Shown here: positions 53,470-63,698 of the stretch, piece by piece | Numbering within the stretch: the stretch's first letter is position 1 | Layout of the letters: each line of letters starts with the position of its first letter | NCBI RefSeq assembly: GCF_010500815.1 | Contig: NZ_JAAAMG010000012.1 | Location: 1-64,000, forward strand | Direction: 5' to 3' | From: Jiella pacifica | GTDB lineage: Bacteria > Pseudomonadota > Alphaproteobacteria > Rhizobiales > Rhizobiaceae | DNA: 64,000 bases | Made by a program: the position numbers and the translations under genes | Notes under the pieces: generated by a model | Database searches by the model: none | What the model saw: only the letters and a program-made list of their open reading frames with translations | Told to the model about the DNA's origin: nothing

Positions 53470-55167
53470 ATGACTTCGATGCGCGTTCAAGCTCTTCTTC
53501 CCGTTCTGTTGGCGGTGCTCCTTTCGAGTGTGGCGCCGCCTCGCATGGCGGGCGCCCAGACGCCGGGCGGGGCAGAGCCGGCTCAGGCAGCGCCCGAAGC
53601 ACCGGCGGCGCCGGAGCCTCCGGCCGGCAACGAGGAGCGCGTGCCGGCGCTCCCGGTTCCGCCCACCGACAACGGGGCCACCGAGAGGGCTCCCGCCAAC
53701 GGCAATGCGCTGCCCGGCGCATCGACGACCGCTCCGCAGACGCAGGACGAAGCCTCGCGGCCGACCCGGTATGGCCCATTGTCGGTGGCCGATCTGGCCG
53801 ACCTGCTGCTCGATGCCGTCGTCAACGTCTCGACCTCGCAAGGGGTGGATCGGCCGGGGCGCGGCGTTCCGCCGCTCCAGGCGCCGGAAGGCTCGCCGCT
53901 GCAGGATTTCTTCGACGATCTCCTGCGCAACCGCGAGGGGCCGGGCGAAAGGAGCGTCCAGTCGCTCGGCTCGGGCTTCGTCATCGATCCGACCGGCATC
54001 ATCGTCACCAACAACCACGTCATCGGCGACGCCGATACGATCACCGTGAACTTCCCCAATGGCGACCAGCTCGACGCCGAACTGATCGGCAAGGATGCCA
54101 AGACCGACATCGCCGTCTTGAAAGTCGATGCGGGCAAGCCGCTACCCTTCGTCAAGCTGGGTGATTCGGAAGACCTTCGGATCGGCGACTGGGTGATGGC
54201 GATCGGCAATCCCTTCGGCCTCGGCGGCTCGGTCTCGATCGGCATCGTCTCGGCCAGGGGACGCAACATCAATGCCGGCCCCTACGACAACTTCATCCAG
54301 ACCGATGCGGCGATCAACCGCGGCAATTCCGGCGGCCCGCTGTTCGACATGTTCGGCAACGTGGTCGGCATCAACACGGCGATCATCTCGCCCACCGGCG
54401 GCTCGATCGGCATCGGCTTCTCGATCCCCTCCAATCTCGCCGTCAACGTCATCGACCAGCTGCGCGAATATGGCGAGACGCGCCGGGGCTGGCTCGGCAT
54501 CCGCCTGCAGGCGCTGAACGAGGACATCGCCAAGGGGCTCGGCGTCGAGCAGAGCGACGGTGCCGTCGTCATGGGCATCGTCCCCGGCGGGCCGTCGGAC
54601 AATGGCAGCCTGAAGGTCGGCGACGTCATCGTTTCCTTCGACGGGCGCAAGGTCGAGGGCTCCAACGATCTGCCGCGCATGGTCGCCGAGACGAAGGTCG
54701 GCAAGAAGGTTCAGATCGGCATCCTGCGCAAGGAGTCGGTGTCGGCCGCTGCCGAGCCGGAGACTGTCGAAATCACGCTCGGACGGCTCGAGGACGGCGA
54801 GAAGATGATGGCCGAGACCGACACCACCCAGTCGCCAGACGCGGCGCAACCGGCAGAGGATACCGGGGCTGTCGAGACGCTCGGCCTGACGCTCGGCGAC
54901 GTCGACGCGGAAGCACGCAAGAAGTTCGACCTTGCGGAGGATGCCTCCGGAGCCGTGGTGACGGCGGTGTCGGCGAATTCGGCTGCGGCGGAAAAGGGCG
55001 TCGAGGCCGGCATGCTCATCACCGAGGTCGCGCAGGAGCCCGTGGCGAGCGCTGCCGAGGTGAAGGAAAAGATCGACGAGCTGAAGGAGGAAGGTCGGCG
55101 CAACGCGCTGCTGCTTCTGACCGCATCGAACGGCGACGTCCGCTTCGTGGTGGTGCCGATCGACTGA
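53470..55167 (+). CDS. degP: Do-family periplasmic serine protease (DegP/DegQ type)
   Basis: A 565-residue envelope quality-control protease and chaperone. The signal peptide ends near MAGA-Q. A Pro/Ala/Glu-rich linker of about 65 residues precedes the trypsin-like domain with His183 (TNNHVI), Asp213 (KTDIAVL) and Ser287 (RGNSGGPL). PDZ1 begins near GWLGIRLQALNEDIAK; PDZ2 follows after about 470. It lies downstream of hflKC, as in many Rhizobiales, linking two envelope proteolysis systems. DegP, DegQ and MucD labels are not separable here. Confidence 0.93.
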   Translation: MTSMRVQALLPVLLAVLLSSVAPPRMAGAQTPGGAEPAQAAPEAPAAPEPPAGNEERVPALPVPPTDNGATERAPANGNALPGASTTAPQTQDEASRPTRYGPLSVADLADLLLDAVVNVSTSQGVDRPGRGVPPLQAPEGSPLQDFFDDLLRNREGPGERSVQSLGSGFVIDPTGIIVTNNHVIGDADTITVNFPNGDQLDAELIGKDAKTDIAVLKVDAGKPLPFVKLGDSEDLRIGDWVMAIGNPFGLGGSVSIGIVSARGRNINAGPYDNFIQTDAAINRGNSGGPLFDMFGNVVGINTAIISPTGGSIGIGFSIPSNLAVNVIDQLREYGETRRGWLGIRLQALNEDIAKGLGVEQSDGAVVMGIVPGGPSDNGSLKVGDVIVSFDGRKVEGSNDLPRMVAETKVGKKVQIGILRKESVSAAAEPETVEITLGRLEDGEKMMAETDTTQSPDAAQPAEDTGAVETLGLTLGDVDAEARKKFDLAEDASGAVVTAVSANSAAAEKGVEAGMLITEVAQEPVASAAEVKEKIDELKEEGRRNALLLLTASNGDVRFVVVPID

Positions 55168-55169
55168 AA

Positions 55170-55198
55170 AACCGCGGGGCATCGAATGCCCCGCGGTT
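55170..55198 (+). terminator. Terminator after degP
   Basis: AACCGCGGGGCAT (55170-55182) and ATGCCCCGCGGTT (55186-55198) form a perfect 13-bp stem with a CGA loop, beginning 3 bases after the degP stop codon and followed by CCTTGTT. Confidence 0.82.
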
Positions 55199-55252
55199 CC
55201 TTGTTCTGGCGGTGCGTCGTGCCCTGGCGTGACGTGGAAGATCGCGATGGAT

Positions 55253-55286
55253 CAACGGGCAGGAGCTGCGCCGCTCCTGCCCGTTG
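55253..55286 (-). terminator. Hairpin at the end of the puf operon
   Basis: CAACGGGCAGGAGC (55253-55266) and GCTCCTGCCCGTTG (55273-55286) form a perfect 14-bp stem with a 6-base loop, 4 bases past the pufC stop codon. No U-tract follows on the minus strand, so it may protect the mRNA 3' end as well as stop transcription. Confidence 0.72.
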
Positions 55287-55289
55287 CCG

Positions 55290-56918
55290 TCAGTCGAAGC
55301 GGGTCGTCGTGCCCTGGGCGGGGCCGCGGTTGGCGGGCGGCGTCGCCGCGCCGGCTGCAGGCGCTGCGCCGTCCGCCCCGCCGTTCGTCGAACCCTCCGC
55401 CGGCGCTGCAGGAGTCCCCACATCGGCCGGCTCCTCTTTGCCCGGAGTGTCGTCCGCCGGCGGCGGGTTGCTGGGCGGCTGTCCGGCGGAGGGTGCGTTC
55501 GCGGTCCCCTCGGTGCCGTTCTGCTCCTCGCTCGGCTGCATCGTCGTGCCGGGATCGAGCTGCGAGGGCTCGGCGCCCCGGGGTGCGGCATCGCCCGTCG
55601 GCTCAGGGGAGGGCGCATTGGCGTCCTGGTCCTGGGGGACGGGCCGGACCGTGCCGCTGACATCCTCGCCGCCGGTGTTCGCCGGCTCTTCCTGCGACCG
55701 GTACTCGACCCCGTCGCCGCTACCGCCCGGCGCCACCGACTGGCCGATCGCCTCCTCGGAGACCGGGGCAGGGGCGGGGGCCGGCTGGGCGGCGTCCTGG
55801 TCGGGACCGGTGACCGCCGTCGGCTTCGCCTCGCCGATCAGGATGGCCTCCTTCGGGGCGGGATCGGGCGCCTTGCCGTCCTCGGTCAGGCCGACGAGAT
55901 AGTGCTCGAGCAGATTGTAGCCGCCGAGCGGCTTGTTGTTGCCGATGTGGCAGGTGCCGCACTCGGCCTTGGCGGGATCGCCGAGCGGGCCCTTGCGGTT
56001 GTCCGGGAAGACTGAGGCGAGCGGCTGGATGTAGTTGGAGTTGATGTCCCGGGTCATGCGGATGCCCCAATAGGCGATCCAGCGAAAGGGCGTCGACTGC
56101 GACCAGTCCCGGAAGGCCCGGGAATTGTGGCAGTAGGTGCAGTTGACGCCGAGCGAGTTCGAGACCTGCATCATGAAGAGGTACATGTCCTCGGCGTCCT
56201 GTTCGAGGGCCACCTCCGCTCTGCCTGTGCGCGACACCAGCGGGTCGGATGACTGGATCCTGGCGCTGGCATGCTCCTCCTTCAGATATTTGGTGAAGGG
56301 CACGTCCGGGAAGAACTGCCGGATGGTCTTCGCTTCGAGGTGCCAGGGCCGCGGCTTGCCCATGAACTGGTCGCCACCCGGCCGGTTCTGGTCGTACCAG
56401 GTGCGGGGCGGGACGTTCTGGCCGCGGTGGCAGGTGTAGCAGGTGACGCCCGAGGGCGCGACGTGCTCCGGCCAGTTGGTGTTGATGTGACGCACCATCT
56501 GCAGCATCGTGCGGGCGACCTTCTTAGTATAGAGGGCGTCGCTGGCGAAGCCTTCCTCGGATTCCAGATTGTGGCAGTATTCGCAGCCCTGTTCCGGCGA
56601 CACCCATTCGGTGATCGCCAGCATCAGCCGGGTGAATTCCGCATCGGTGAGGCCGCCCAGCACCTGGACGTTCTGATAGACTTCACTGGCCTGCGGGCTG
56701 CCCTCGTTGTCGGCGGGCTCGAGCGCCACCGGCCTGGCGTTGTAGGGCAACTGCCGGCTGGCGGCCTTGAACTGCACCATCTCGATGGCCGCCGGTCCCG
56801 TTTCGATCGATTCGATCGGCGGGAAAACCCAGGGCGGCACCGTGAGGCCGACCAGAACCAGCGCGAGGGATATGACCCCGACGACGATCGGGCTGTAACG
56901 GACGTGCTTCGTGCTCAT
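55290..56918 (-). CDS. pufC: Photosynthetic reaction centre tetraheme cytochrome c subunit, extended C-terminus
   Basis: A 542-residue electron donor that re-reduces the special pair after photo-oxidation. Four CxxCH heme sites are visible: CEYCH (112-116), CYTCH (160-164), CTYCH (260-264) and CGTCH (320-324). The N-terminus is a single uncleaved-looking membrane helix ([17 protein letters not shown]) without a lipobox cysteine, unlike the lipid-anchored Blastochloris protein. Known PufC proteins are about 330-370 residues; this one carries roughly 190 extra residues rich in Pro, Ala, Glu and Gly after the last heme. The start ATG overlaps the pufM stop (ATGA). Confidence 0.95.
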   Translation of the reverse strand: MSTKHVRYSPIVVGVISLALVLVGLTVPPWVFPPIESIETGPAAIEMVQFKAASRQLPYNARPVALEPADNEGSPQASEVYQNVQVLGGLTDAEFTRLMLAITEWVSPEQGCEYCHNLESEEGFASDALYTKKVARTMLQMVRHINTNWPEHVAPSGVTCYTCHRGQNVPPRTWYDQNRPGGDQFMGKPRPWHLEAKTIRQFFPDVPFTKYLKEEHASARIQSSDPLVSRTGRAEVALEQDAEDMYLFMMQVSNSLGVNCTYCHNSRAFRDWSQSTPFRWIAYWGIRMTRDINSNYIQPLASVFPDNRKGPLGDPAKAECGTCHIGNNKPLGGYNLLEHYLVGLTEDGKAPDPAPKEAILIGEAKPTAVTGPDQDAAQPAPAPAPVSEEAIGQSVAPGGSGDGVEYRSQEEPANTGGEDVSGTVRPVPQDQDANAPSPEPTGDAAPRGAEPSQLDPGTTMQPSEEQNGTEGTANAPSAGQPPSNPPPADDTPGKEEPADVGTPAAPAEGSTNGGADGAAPAAGAATPPANRGPAQGTTTRFD

Positions 56919-57898
56919 TGCAGGACACTCCGCGTGGCTTCGTCGGGGATCGGGAAGGACGGATAGACCGAGGGGTAGCTCGGCGCGATGCCGTGCTTGA
57001 CGCCCCACAGGTACCAGTTGTCGACCACGGTGCCGGTGAGGAGCACGCCGATCGCGCCGGTGAAGGTGGTCAGAACCGCGAACCACCACGCCCAGCGGTG
57101 GATTGATTCGAAGGTGGCGTTGAAGCCCATGGTCCAGCGCCAGAAGAGGGCGCCGCGCTCGGCGGCCGTGCCGCGGTCGACGATCTCCTCGGCCTCGCGC
57201 TCGCCGCCGAAGCGCGAGACGGCCAGGATGGTCGCGCCGTGCATGGCGAAGAGCATCGTCGAGCCGTAGAGGAAGACGATCGAGAGCATGTGGAACGGGT
57301 TGTAGTACCAGTTGCCGTAGAGCACCGAGACCGACGCCGTCCAGTTGAGATGCGTGATGATGCCGAAGGGCACGGCCTCCGACCACGATCCCATCAGGAT
57401 CGGTCGGAACAGGCCGAGGGAGAGGTAGAGGAAAATCGCCGAGGCGAAGGCCCAGCTCGTATGGGTGCCCATGCCGAGCGCCCGGGCCCTCGTATAGCTC
57501 CTCACCCACCACAAGAGGATCGAGGTGGTGAGGAAGAAGCCGGCGAGGATCCACCAGCCGCCGTCGCCGAGCGGCACCAGCGGGTTGAGGCCGTATTTCG
57601 CCGGCGGCGGATCGAGCGACAGGAAGGCGAGGTTGCGCACGAACGCGTACGGATCCCAGTCGACCGAGGCCCACATGTTGAGGCCGATGATCTCGATGGC
57701 GATGAAGCCGAAGGCGAGAGAGGCCGCGCCCGACCAGCCGAGATAGAGCGGCCCGACCTGCGGATCGCCGATCTTGCCGAGCCAATAGGAGAAGGTCTTG
57801 GACTGGATGCGCTCGTCCGAGGAGTGCTTCAGCGGCACGCCGGGGTCGAACGGTCCGCGGACCTGGATGCGATTGTAGATGCTGGAATAGGATCCCAT
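56915..57898 (-). CDS. pufM: Photosynthetic reaction centre M subunit
   Basis: A 327-residue integral membrane subunit with five helices that binds half of the special pair, an accessory bacteriochlorophyll and QA. The sequences [34 protein letters not shown] and [29 protein letters not shown] are unmistakable. The ATG at 57898 (MGSYSSIYN) follows GGGAGGCGGGAC; a longer frame upstream is not used. No pufX-like ORF follows; pufC overlaps instead. Confidence 0.97.
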   Translation of the reverse strand: MGSYSSIYNRIQVRGPFDPGVPLKHSSDERIQSKTFSYWLGKIGDPQVGPLYLGWSGAASLAFGFIAIEIIGLNMWASVDWDPYAFVRNLAFLSLDPPPAKYGLNPLVPLGDGGWWILAGFFLTTSILLWWVRSYTRARALGMGTHTSWAFASAIFLYLSLGLFRPILMGSWSEAVPFGIITHLNWTASVSVLYGNWYYNPFHMLSIVFLYGSTMLFAMHGATILAVSRFGGEREAEEIVDRGTAAERGALFWRWTMGFNATFESIHRWAWWFAVLTTFTGAIGVLLTGTVVDNWYLWGVKHGIAPSYPSVYPSFPIPDEATRSVLQ

Positions 57899-57911
57899 CG
57901 TCCCGCCTCCC

Positions 57912-58751
57912 TCAGTAAGCAACGTTGCCGATGGCGGCCGGGGTCTTCAGGTAGAAGTCGAAGAAGTACGGCCACCCTCTGTCCCAGAAGGGACCGGAGA
58001 TGATGATGCAGACAGCGCTCCAGAAGCCGGCGTTCAGCGCGAAGAACAGCCCGAGCCGGTGGATGCCGTAAGGCCCGATCGAATAACAGATGAAATCGCG
58101 GAAATAGGCGTTCTCGTGCTCGCCATACTTCACCACCTCGCCCTCTCCGGGATTGACGGCGCCGAGAATGACGCCGGCATGCAAGCCGAGAAACATCGTG
58201 GTGGTGAAGAAGAACGTCACCGCCAACATGTGCGCGGGATTGTAGTGAAAGTGCAGAAACTGGTAGCCGACGTTCGAGACCCAGTCGAGATGTGACATGA
58301 TCCCGTAGGGGAATCCGTGACCCCAGGCGCCGAGCAGCAGTGGCCTGATCACCACCAGCGAGACATAGGCGAGGATCGCGAAGGAATAGGCGATCGGGAC
58401 ATGCCAGCCGATGCCGAGCTTTCGGCAGATCTCGAACTCGCGCAGTGCCCAGGAGGCAAAGGCGCCAACGGCGCACATGGTGACGAGCTGCCAGGTGCCG
58501 CCTTCGTCGAGCGGCGCCAGCCCGAGGCCGTATTTGATCGACGGCGGGTTCACCGAGAAGGCGAAGATGTTCGTCTCGTTGCCCTGGCTGATGTCGTAGA
58601 AGATCAGCAGCGAGCCCAGGAGGGCGAAGAAGATCGCGGTGACGCCGAAGAAGCCGACATAGAAGGGCCCGACCCAGAAATCGAAGAGATCGCCGCCGAC
58701 GAGCGTGCCTCCCCGCACACGATATTTGCGTTCGAACGACAGCATCGCCAT
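57912..58751 (-). CDS. pufL: Photosynthetic reaction centre L subunit
   Basis: A 279-residue membrane subunit (five helices) binding the other half of the special pair, the active bacteriopheophytin and QB. The start [20 protein letters not shown] and the stretch [30 protein letters not shown], with the chlorophyll- and iron-ligand histidines, are diagnostic. It lies 13 bases upstream of pufM and is separated from pufA by a strong hairpin. Confidence 0.97.
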   Translation of the reverse strand: MAMLSFERKYRVRGGTLVGGDLFDFWVGPFYVGFFGVTAIFFALLGSLLIFYDISQGNETNIFAFSVNPPSIKYGLGLAPLDEGGTWQLVTMCAVGAFASWALREFEICRKLGIGWHVPIAYSFAILAYVSLVVIRPLLLGAWGHGFPYGIMSHLDWVSNVGYQFLHFHYNPAHMLAVTFFFTTTMFLGLHAGVILGAVNPGEGEVVKYGEHENAYFRDFICYSIGPYGIHRLGLFFALNAGFWSAVCIIISGPFWDRGWPYFFDFYLKTPAAIGNVAY

Positions 58752-58789
58752 GGCGAGATTCCCATCCCTGTCAAACCCGGGTCGTTTTC

Positions 58790-58814
58790 CGGGACGGCGC
58801 GGAACGCCGTCCCG
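58790..58814 (-). promoter_or_regulatory. puf intercistronic mRNA-stabilising hairpin between pufA and pufL
   Basis: CGGGACGGCG (58790-58799) and CGCCGTCCCG (58805-58814) form a perfect 10-bp stem with a 5-base loop in the 82-base gap between pufA and pufL. In Rhodobacter a hairpin at this place stops 3' exonucleases, so the pufBA segment outlives pufLM and LH1 is made in excess over the reaction centre. Confidence 0.72.
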
Positions 58815-58833
58815 AGGTGTCGTCGAATTCGCC

Positions 58834-59028
58834 TCAGCCGTGCTGCGTGAGGGGCGTTTCGATCTGGCTGGTCTGAGCCGCGCCGCCGGGCGGGGTCGGA
58901 TTGGCCAGCCAGTTGAAACGGGCCGTCGAGAGCAGGATGAAGTGAATGAGGAGCGCCAGCACCAGAAGGAAGGTGAAGAGCCCGATGAGCGCTCTGCGCG
59001 GGTCGAAGAGAAGCCACATTCTCCACAT
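58834..59028 (-). CDS. pufA: Light-harvesting 1 alpha polypeptide
   Basis: A 64-residue single-helix antenna protein. [20 protein letters not shown] leads into the membrane helix with bacteriochlorophyll-ligating His29 ([10 protein letters not shown]) and the conserved Trp at +11 (RFNWL). The tail after NWL is somewhat longer than in Rhodobacter. Follows pufB by 12 bases. Confidence 0.95.
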   Translation of the reverse strand: MWRMWLLFDPRRALIGLFTFLLVLALLIHFILLSTARFNWLANPTPPGGAAQTSQIETPLTQHG

Positions 59029-59040
59029 GGTTCTATCTCC

Positions 59041-59265
59041 TTAGCTGAGCATCGTGAGGAGCGATTGGGCCGTGTCGAGGCTCGCCTGGCTCACCTCGGG
59101 GGTCTGCAGCCAGGGCCGCCAGATCCAGACGAGAATGTGCGCGACGACCGCGATGCCCAAGAAGACGAAGAACGAGGTCATGAAGAGTCCGTTGAACTCC
59201 TGTGCCTCCCGCTCCGTCATGCCGGAGAGCGTTCCCGCCTCCCGGCCCGTCATATGGTCTGCCAT
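59041..59265 (-). CDS. pufB: Light-harvesting 1 beta polypeptide
   Basis: A 74-residue antenna protein. LTEREAQEF-type N-terminus (here [17 protein letters not shown]), the ligand His43 ([13 protein letters not shown]) and the Trp-rich WIWRPW motif identify it. The usually conserved histidine 18 residues before the ligand is Asn25 here (EFNGLF). The C-terminal extension of about 20 residues beyond PWLQ is unusually long for LH1 beta. Confidence 0.95.
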   Translation of the reverse strand: MADHMTGREAGTLSGMTEREAQEFNGLFMTSFFVFLGIAVVAHILVWIWRPWLQTPEVSQASLDTAQSLLTMLS

Positions 59266-59349
59266 TTCCTTTCTCCTTGTTTCCTTTATCTCCGGGCGGG
59301 CCGCGCCGATGACACGGTTCGCCGCCGAAGCTTCTGGTCCTCGCCGCTG

Positions 59350-59577
59350 CTAGCGCATGAAGGCGTAGGGGAGGACGGAATTGGCCGCGGCCCTGGCGTC
59401 GCGAAACACCGCGAGAACACCGCCGTTACCGAACGGCGTGGGTCGCAGGCGGGCCGGCAGGAGCCGCGAGACGAGCGAGACCGCGAAGAAGATCGGGAAG
59501 GTCACCGCGTAGACGATCCGGTATTCCTGCTTGTCGGCGCGAAAATGCGAGAGGCCGTGGCGTTCGACGAGGCTCAT
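59350..59577 (-). CDS. pufQ: PufQ, bacteriochlorophyll-synthesis associated protein
   Basis: A 75-residue single-helix membrane protein between bchZ and pufB, the standard place of pufQ. KQEYRIVYAVTFPIFFAVSLVSRLLP forms the helix with the preceding charged segment typical of PufQ, which is required for normal bacteriochlorophyll formation and may carry pigment intermediates. The ATG at 59577 (MSLVERHG) is chosen; the frame is open upstream into bchZ. Confidence 0.88.
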   Translation of the reverse strand: MSLVERHGLSHFRADKQEYRIVYAVTFPIFFAVSLVSRLLPARLRPTPFGNGGVLAVFRDARAAANSVLPYAFMR

Positions 59578-59632
59578 GTGAGAGATCTCCCTGGCTGTCC
59601 TTGCGATCGGCGGATGAATGCGGGGCATCGGG

Positions 59633-61099
59633 TCATGCGACGGGTTCTCCCGCCGGAGCCGAGGCCGCCACATGGCGGAATTCGACGGTGCCGGAGCCTT
59701 CGCGCCGGGCGGCGGCTTCGGCTGCGTCGCGCAGGCGCCGCGCCGCAGAGATCCGCACCAGGACCGGTTCGCGCTCGAGCGCATCCTGCATCAGTTGATT
59801 GGCGGCGCCCGACCAGGCGAGTTCTTCCTCTCGCGCCCGGAGGCCCTTGGCCGGGGTGGCGACGACGCGGTCCATCTCCGTGCCGAGGGGCAGGATGTGG
59901 AAGAGCGCGTCGAACAGGGCGTTGCAGACTTCCTGGACGAGATAGGTGGCGCCGGAATAGCCCATGAAGGGCGTGCCGGTGTGCCGCCGGATCGCTGCGC
60001 CGGGGAACGAAGCGGGAATGAAGGTGCCGCGCCCGCCGGTCTCGGCGAGGTACATGCGTTCGTTGTAGCTGCCGAAGAGGACGAGGGGCGGGGTTTCCTT
60101 CACCATCCGCCGGACCTCGTCGTTCAGCGTCTTCTTGCCGGACAGTCGCGGCACCGCAAAACGGCAGGGCAGGCCCATCTCGTCCTCGAGAAAATGCCGG
60201 ATGCCTCGGGCGTAGGTCTCGTTGGCGACAATGGCGAAGCTCGCCGTGCCGAAGAAGTCCTGGGTCACGGAGCGCCATAGATCCCACAGCGGCTTGATCG
60301 TCGTGTGCTTCTCGCGGGTGATGAAGGGTTCGGGGTCGAGCCCCAGCATCTCGCCGAGCTTCCTCAGGAAGGCGGTGGTCGAATGCAGCCCGATCGGCGC
60401 CTGCAGATAGGGGCGCTCCAGGGCCTCGCAGAGCTGGCGGCCATATTCGCGGTAAAGGCAGACATTCGCGTCGGCGGCGGTCAGCTTCGGGATGTCGCGC
60501 AGATGCGCGCCGAGCGGGAAGACGAGGTTCACCTCGGCGCCGATGCCCTCGATCAGCCGGCGGATCTCGGCGAGGTCGGAGGGCATGTTGAACATGCCAT
60601 AGGCCGGGCCGATGATGTTGACCTTCGGCTTCTCGCCTTCCTTGCGCTCACGCGGGGCGGGGATCTTTCCCTTCTTGGGCCCGTATTCGGTGAGCAGCCA
60701 CTTCAGCGCCCGGTCGGCGCATTGCCACTGGTCCTCGTCGATGGTGCGCGGCAGGAAGCGCTTGAGGTTGGTGCCCTCCGGCGTCACGCCGCCGCCGATC
60801 ATCTCGGCGATCGACCCGGTGACCACCACTGAAGGCTGGGTCGGATCGAGCGTCGCATGGGCGCGCTTCATCGCCCCTTCGGTGCCGGTCTGGCCGAGAT
60901 TGTCTTCCGACAGGCCGGTGACGACGATCGGTAATTCGTGCGGCGGCAGGGCGTCGGTGTAGTGCAGCACCGAGGTGACCGGCAGGTTCTCGCAGCCGAC
61001 CGGGCCGTCGACGATGACCTGCAGGCCCTTCACCGCGGAAAAGACGTAGACGGCGCCCCAGTAGCCGCCGGCCCTGTCGTGATCGAGGACGAGCATCAC
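59633..61099 (-). CDS. bchZ: Chlorophyllide reductase subunit Z
   Basis: A 488-residue subunit of the nitrogenase-like chlorophyllide a oxidoreductase that reduces ring B. Recognised by the N-terminus [43 protein letters not shown], a conserved [13 protein letters not shown] and the [21 protein letters not shown] end region. The conserved Cys of GPVGCENL helps hold the catalytic iron-sulfur cluster with BchY. The start overlaps bchY by 4 bases (ATGA). Confidence 0.97.
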   Translation of the reverse strand: MMLVLDHDRAGGYWGAVYVFSAVKGLQVIVDGPVGCENLPVTSVLHYTDALPPHELPIVVTGLSEDNLGQTGTEGAMKRAHATLDPTQPSVVVTGSIAEMIGGGVTPEGTNLKRFLPRTIDEDQWQCADRALKWLLTEYGPKKGKIPAPRERKEGEKPKVNIIGPAYGMFNMPSDLAEIRRLIEGIGAEVNLVFPLGAHLRDIPKLTAADANVCLYREYGRQLCEALERPYLQAPIGLHSTTAFLRKLGEMLGLDPEPFITREKHTTIKPLWDLWRSVTQDFFGTASFAIVANETYARGIRHFLEDEMGLPCRFAVPRLSGKKTLNDEVRRMVKETPPLVLFGSYNERMYLAETGGRGTFIPASFPGAAIRRHTGTPFMGYSGATYLVQEVCNALFDALFHILPLGTEMDRVVATPAKGLRAREEELAWSGAANQLMQDALEREPVLVRISAARRLRDAAEAAARREGSGTVEFRHVAASAPAGEPVA

Positions 61100-62679
61100 A
61101 CGTCCCCCATCCCGGCGTCGTAGGTCGCCGTCTTCTTGCCGTTGATCTGCAGGTCGGCGCGGATCTTCGCCGGCTTGGGCTTCTGCGGAACGTCCTCCCA
61201 GATGCCGGAAGCGTAACCCTCGCCGACGCCTTCGAAGAAGGCCTTCATCGTGTCGAAGCGCGATTTCGAGGCGATCGCGCCGTTGATCACCTCGGCGAGC
61301 GACCCGGCCCCGGCCGGGCCCATCAGCGGGCGCGACGAGATGAGATTGGTGAAATAGAGGGCCGGCGTGCCGGACTGCTTGGCCTTCTGGACCACCGGCG
61401 TCGTGCCGATGGCGAGATCCGGCGAAAACTCATGGAAGGCCGCGAGATCGTCTTCCAACGAGGCGCGGAATTTCACGTGAACGCCCTTGGCTTCCAGCCA
61501 TTCCCAGTCGGCGGCCGACCAAGGCGTCTTCGGGCAGGCGGTGCCGACGTAGCGGACATCGGCGCCGCTCTCGACGAGGAGCCTTGCGACCAGGAGTTCG
61601 GAGCCCTCGTAGCCGGAGAGGGTGATCCGGCCGGACACGGGTGAGCCGGCGAGCGCGCCCCGGATCGCCGGGAGGATGGCGTTCTGGGCTGCCGCAATGC
61701 GCTCGGCCGAGACGGCGGCGGCCTCGCCGATCCGGGACAGCCAGTCCGCCGTGCCTTCCACCCCGACAGGGGCGGAGCCCACCACAGGCCGGCCGGCCGT
61801 CTCGAATTCACGAATGGATGCCGTGTAGAAAGGATGGATCGCGGCGGCGACGGCGCAATCGAGCGCCGCATAGAGCTCGCGCCATTCGCGCGTCGGCACC
61901 ACGGGGCCGGCGGCAAGGCCCATCGGTTCCAGGAGGCGTCCGATCACCATCGGATCGGCGGGAAACATCTCGCCGAGAAGCGCCACGGAAGGCTTGTCGC
62001 TGCGCGGTGCGCGCGGCGCCGCGACGGGGCCGGCCTCGGCCTCGGACCTCGCATAGGCGAGCATGGCGCCGGCGAGGATGTCCTTCGCCTCGGCGTGGGT
62101 CGGTACACCGAAACCAGGAACGTCGATGCCGATGATGCGGACGCCGTCGATCTCCTTAGGCAGAAGCCGCAGGGGAACGCCCGAGGCGGTCGGGACGCAG
62201 AGATTGGTGACGACGATGGCGTCGTAGAGGGCGGGATCGGCCAGTTGATGGACGGCCTCGCGGATGTCCTCGAACAGTTTGCCGGTGACCAGCGTCTCGG
62301 AATTGAACGGCACGTAGCCGACGGTGCGGCGGGCGCCATAGAAATGTGCGGTGAAGGTCAGGCCGTAGACACAACAGGCCGAGCCGGAGAGCACCGTCGC
62401 AGTGCGCCGCATCCGGAGGCCGACGCGCAGCGAGCCGAATGCCGGGCACATGGACTGCGGCTGGTCGTGCGGGCCGGCCGGATAGTCCCTGGCGTAGCGG
62501 TCGAGGATCTCGCTCTTTCCGGCCTTTGCCGCCGCCGCGCGCATCTCGGCCTTGCCGGCGTGGCAGGAGGCGTCGCCTTCGCGAGGCGTCGCGGCAGTCT
62601 CGATGGTCGTCTCCGGCACATGGGCGCCGTCGCCGTCGTCGCGCTTCAGGTCTGTGTCGGAATAATCCATGACCCTCAC
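61096..62679 (-). CDS. bchY: Chlorophyllide reductase subunit Y
   Basis: A 527-residue partner of BchZ in the catalytic component of chlorophyllide reductase. The conserved sequence [44 protein letters not shown] holds the cluster-ligand cysteines and substrate-site residues. Two starts are possible: GTG 62679 overlapping the bchX stop, or ATG 62670 (MDYSDTDLK) three codons later. Confidence 0.96.
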   Translation of the reverse strand: MRVMDYSDTDLKRDDGDGAHVPETTIETAATPREGDASCHAGKAEMRAAAAKAGKSEILDRYARDYPAGPHDQPQSMCPAFGSLRVGLRMRRTATVLSGSACCVYGLTFTAHFYGARRTVGYVPFNSETLVTGKLFEDIREAVHQLADPALYDAIVVTNLCVPTASGVPLRLLPKEIDGVRIIGIDVPGFGVPTHAEAKDILAGAMLAYARSEAEAGPVAAPRAPRSDKPSVALLGEMFPADPMVIGRLLEPMGLAAGPVVPTREWRELYAALDCAVAAAIHPFYTASIREFETAGRPVVGSAPVGVEGTADWLSRIGEAAAVSAERIAAAQNAILPAIRGALAGSPVSGRITLSGYEGSELLVARLLVESGADVRYVGTACPKTPWSAADWEWLEAKGVHVKFRASLEDDLAAFHEFSPDLAIGTTPVVQKAKQSGTPALYFTNLISSRPLMGPAGAGSLAEVINGAIASKSRFDTMKAFFEGVGEGYASGIWEDVPQKPKPAKIRADLQINGKKTATYDAGMGDV

Positions 62680-63698
62680 GCCTCGTCGTAGACGACTTCG
62701 AGGGAGGGGCGCTGGACCACCGGGCGGCCCATCATGTCGGCGAGGCTCGCCGGCTGGAGCGTGAACTCGCGGCCGGTCTCTTCGTCGGAGAACAGGCCGA
62801 GGAGGCCGTCCTGATCGAGCGGCGTCGGGTGGAGCGGCGGGGCTTCACCGACATTGGTGGCGAGCTGCTCGAACAGCGGCGCCCAGCGCCCGCCGGGCTG
62901 GCCGACGATCTGGTAGTTGGCGCTCTTCCTGCGGATGTCCTCGTCGGCGGGGATCGCGGCGAGAACCGGAATGCCGACGGATTTGGCGAAGGCCGCGGCC
63001 TCGCCGGTGCCATCGTCCTTGTTCACCACCATGCCGGCGACGCCGACATTGCCGCCGAGCTTGCGGAAATATTCCACCGCCGAGCAGACGTTGTTGGCGA
63101 CGTAGAGCGACTGGAGGTCGTTCGAGCCGACGACGATGACCTTCTGGCACATGTCCCGGGCGATCGGCAGGCCGAAGCCGCCGCAGACGACGTCGCCGAG
63201 GAAGTCGAGGAGAACGTAGTCGAAGCCCCAGTCGTGGAAGCCGAGCTTTTCCAGGAGTTCGAAGCCGTGGATGATTCCCCGGCCGCCGCAGCCGCGGCCG
63301 ACTTCCGGTCCGCCGAGCTCCATGGCGAAGACGCCGTCGCGCCGGAAGCAGACGTCGGAAATGTCGACTTCCTCGCCGGCGGCCTTCTTGGCCGACGAGG
63401 TCTGGATGATGGTCGGGCAGGCCTTGCCGCCGAACAAGAGCGAGGTGGTGTCGGACTTCGGGTCGCAGCCGATGAGCAGGACCCGCTTGCCCTGGCTCGC
63501 CATCATGTAGGAGAGGTTGGCGAGGGTGAAGGACTTGCCGATCCCGCCCTTGCCGTAGATCGCGATGATCTGCGTTTCCTTCGTCACCTTGCCGGTGGCG
63601 ACGGAGGACGGCTCGATGGCAGCCTCGGCCCGCAGCCGTTCGGCCATGGCGCCGGCGGGCCCGCTCGCGCCCTCGACATGTCGTAGCGCGTTGCTCAC
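62676..63698 (-). CDS. bchX: Chlorophyllide reductase iron protein subunit X
   Basis: A 340-residue ATP-dependent electron donor, homologous to nitrogenase NifH. Walker [11 protein letters not shown] begins near residue 47, and the [4Fe-4S] ligands lie in GRGCGGRGI and [12 protein letters not shown] start at 63698 overlapping the bchC stop (GTGA-type). The length is typical for BchX, which is longer than BchL. Confidence 0.97.
   Translation of the reverse strand: MSNALRHVEGASGPAGAMAERLRAEAAIEPSSVATGKVTKETQIIAIYGKGGIGKSFTLANLSYMMASQGKRVLLIGCDPKSDTTSLLFGGKACPTIIQTSSAKKAAGEEVDISDVCFRRDGVFAMELGGPEVGRGCGGRGIIHGFELLEKLGFHDWGFDYVLLDFLGDVVCGGFGLPIARDMCQKVIVVGSNDLQSLYVANNVCSAVEYFRKLGGNVGVAGMVVNKDDGTGEAAAFAKSVGIPVLAAIPADEDIRRKSANYQIVGQPGGRWAPLFEQLATNVGEAPPLHPTPLDQDGLLGLFSDEETGREFTLQPASLADMMGRPVVQRPSLEVVYDEA

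Noticed and set aside
56900-57000. pufX or pufW after pufM
   Set aside because: pufC overlaps the pufM stop directly, leaving no room.
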